Part shown: in pieces, positions 63,069 through 64,000 of the stretch
Layout of the letters: every line of letters begins with the position of its first letter
Position numbering within the stretch: the stretch's first letter is position 1
Assembly: GCA_002813895.1 (NCBI GenBank)
Contig: CP024912.1
Location: forward strand, 1,550,001-1,614,000
From: Cyanobacterium sp. HL-69
Lineage (GTDB): Bacteria; Cyanobacteriota; Cyanobacteriia; Cyanobacteriales; Cyanobacteriaceae
DNA: 64,000 bases
Direction: 5' to 3'
Position numbers and translations under genes: made by a program
The notes under the pieces: model-generated
What the model saw: only the letters and a program-made list of their open reading frames with translations
Databases searched by the model: none
What the model was told of the DNA's origin: nothing

Positions 63069-64000
63069 TTAACGATCCACAGATCCCATAATTACATCAA
63101 TACTACCGAGAATTGCCATAACATCAGCAACCTTAACCCCCTTTAGTAAATGAGGAAGAATCTGTAAATTATTAAAATCAGGAGCTCTAATTTTCCAACG
63201 CCAAGGGAACACATCATTATTACCCACAATAAAAATGCCCAACTCACCCTTGCCACTTTCCATGCGAACATAATGCTCACCTTCAGGAATTTTGAACGTC
63301 GGGGCTACCTTTTTCGCAATATACTGATACTCAAAATCATTCCACTCAGATTTTTTGCCCTCAGCCATTCTTTTAGCTTCCAAATTTTCGTAAGGACCAC
63401 CGGGTAAACCTTCGAGGGCTTGACGAATAATCTTAATAGACTCACGCATTTCCCGAATGCGAATCAAATATCGAGAAAAACAATCCCCAGCAGTTTCCCA
63501 CTGAACATCCCAATCAAAATCATCATAACATTCGTAGTGGTCAACCTTTCTAAGATCCCACTTTACCCCAGAACCACGCAACATAGGGCCAGATAAACCC
63601 CAGTTAATAGCCTGTTCACGGGTAATAGTACCAATACCCTCAACCCTTTTACGGAAAATAGGATTATTAGTAATTAACTTTTCGTACTCATCAACCTTGG
63701 GTAAGAAATAGTCACAAAAATCTTCACACTTATCTACCCAACCATAGGGTAAATCAACTGCTACCCCACCAATGCGGAAATAGTTATTGTTAATTAAGCG
63801 CATTCCTGAAGCCGACTCCCATAAATCATAGATCATTTCCCGTTCACGGAAAATATAGAAAAAAGGAGTTTGGGCGCCCACATCTGCCAAGAAAGGGCCA
63901 AGCCAGAGAAGATGATTAGCGATGCGATTAAGCTCAAGCATAATTACCCTAATATATTGAGCCCTTTTCGGAACATCAATATCTGCCAACTTTTCAGGAG
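63069..64000 (-). CDS. ndhH: NAD(P)H-quinone oxidoreductase subunit H (N-terminus missing)
   Basis: The 49-kDa-like subunit of the cyanobacterial NDH-1 complex, which serves respiration and cyclic electron flow around photosystem I. About 310 C-terminal residues are seen out of roughly 394; the gene continues past the window. Visible features are [40 protein letters not shown], the [13 protein letters not shown] region and the end [24 protein letters not shown] at 63989 inside the frame is not a start, because conserved sequence ([14 protein letters not shown]) continues upstream of it. Confidence 0.96.
   Translation of the reverse strand, partial: PEKLADIDVPKRAQYIRVIMLELNRIANHLLWLGPFLADVGAQTPFFYIFREREMIYDLWESASGMRLINNNYFRIGGVAVDLPYGWVDKCEDFCDYFLPKVDEYEKLITNNPIFRKRVEGIGTITREQAINWGLSGPMLRGSGVKWDLRKVDHYECYDDFDWDVQWETAGDCFSRYLIRIREMRESIKIIRQALEGLPGGPYENLEAKRMAEGKKSEWNDFEYQYIAKKVAPTFKIPEGEHYVRMESGKGELGIFIVGNNDVFPWRWKIRAPDFNNLQILPHLLKGVKVADVMAILGSIDVIMGSVDR

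Overview
The window comes from a low-GC unicellular cyanobacterium, probably of the Cyanobacterium/Geminocystis/Chroococcales kind (genus inferred, not proven). The lineage markers are a phycobilisome rod-core linker (cpcG), photosystem II psbK, the NDH-1 subunit ndhH, the thylakoid-type proteins Tab2 and LabA/NYN, SufR, a CpcG-type TTG start, and very many copies of the octamer GCGATCGC (HIP1). Most of the window is ordinary chromosomal core, with genes on both strands in short transcription units.

Layout. 1-9.3 kb: the end of clpC, an AlaC-like aminotransferase, metG, a LabA-like NYN protein, exonuclease III, acpP-fabF, and psbK, which is only 45 codons. 9.3-17.9 kb: a DUF1400-only exported protein, a membrane site-2 protease, an SLH-domain protein, PBP2 (mrdA), folC, tRNA-Pro(GGG), a DUF1818 protein and ribosomal protein S6. 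18-20.3 kb: a scar made of a frameshifted and truncated ISAs1-type element, an intact 848-bp IS5/IS427-type element inserted into it, a second ISAs1 left end, and a decayed DUF3782-like gene. 20.4-24.8 kb: an accessory island with a radical SAM/SPASM enzyme, a putative tryptophan-repeat precursor peptide, and two glycosyltransferases. 24.9-28.2 kb: gyrB split by a 435-residue HNH-containing intein. 28.3-38.8 kb: moeB-rhodanese, chrA, an ABC-2 permease, PIN-TRAM, DnaJ-TPR, DUF3153, menE, def and tab2. 39.2-44 kb: a type I secretion pair, namely an ABC exporter with cyclic-nucleotide-binding-like and degenerate C39 domains plus an HlyD protein broken by a one-base frameshift. 44-52 kb: UPF0182, glgP, a membrane protein and succinate-semialdehyde dehydrogenase. 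52-64 kb: sufR with its operator, an HpsE-like glycosyltransferase, a GH10-like protein, lepB, a zinc-ribbon membrane protein, a TPR protein, nrtS, thrB, a DHNA-CoA-type thioesterase, cpcG, a THUMP methyltransferase and the 3' part of ndhH.

The best candidate for an undescribed system is the pair at 20376-22313. The 234-residue precursor has a hydrophobic N-terminus and five W-x-(E/Q/R) motifs crowded into 29 residues. It lies 84 bp upstream of, and on the same strand as, a radical SAM enzyme with a SPASM cysteine set. This fits a ribosomally made peptide carrying tryptophan cross-links, but the chemistry is an inference. Other points of interest are the gyrB intein, the frameshifted hlyD, a perfect SufR operator facing a glycosyltransferase instead of sufBCDS, a pair of MITE-like elements 45 kb apart, and several families of heptameric tandem repeats.
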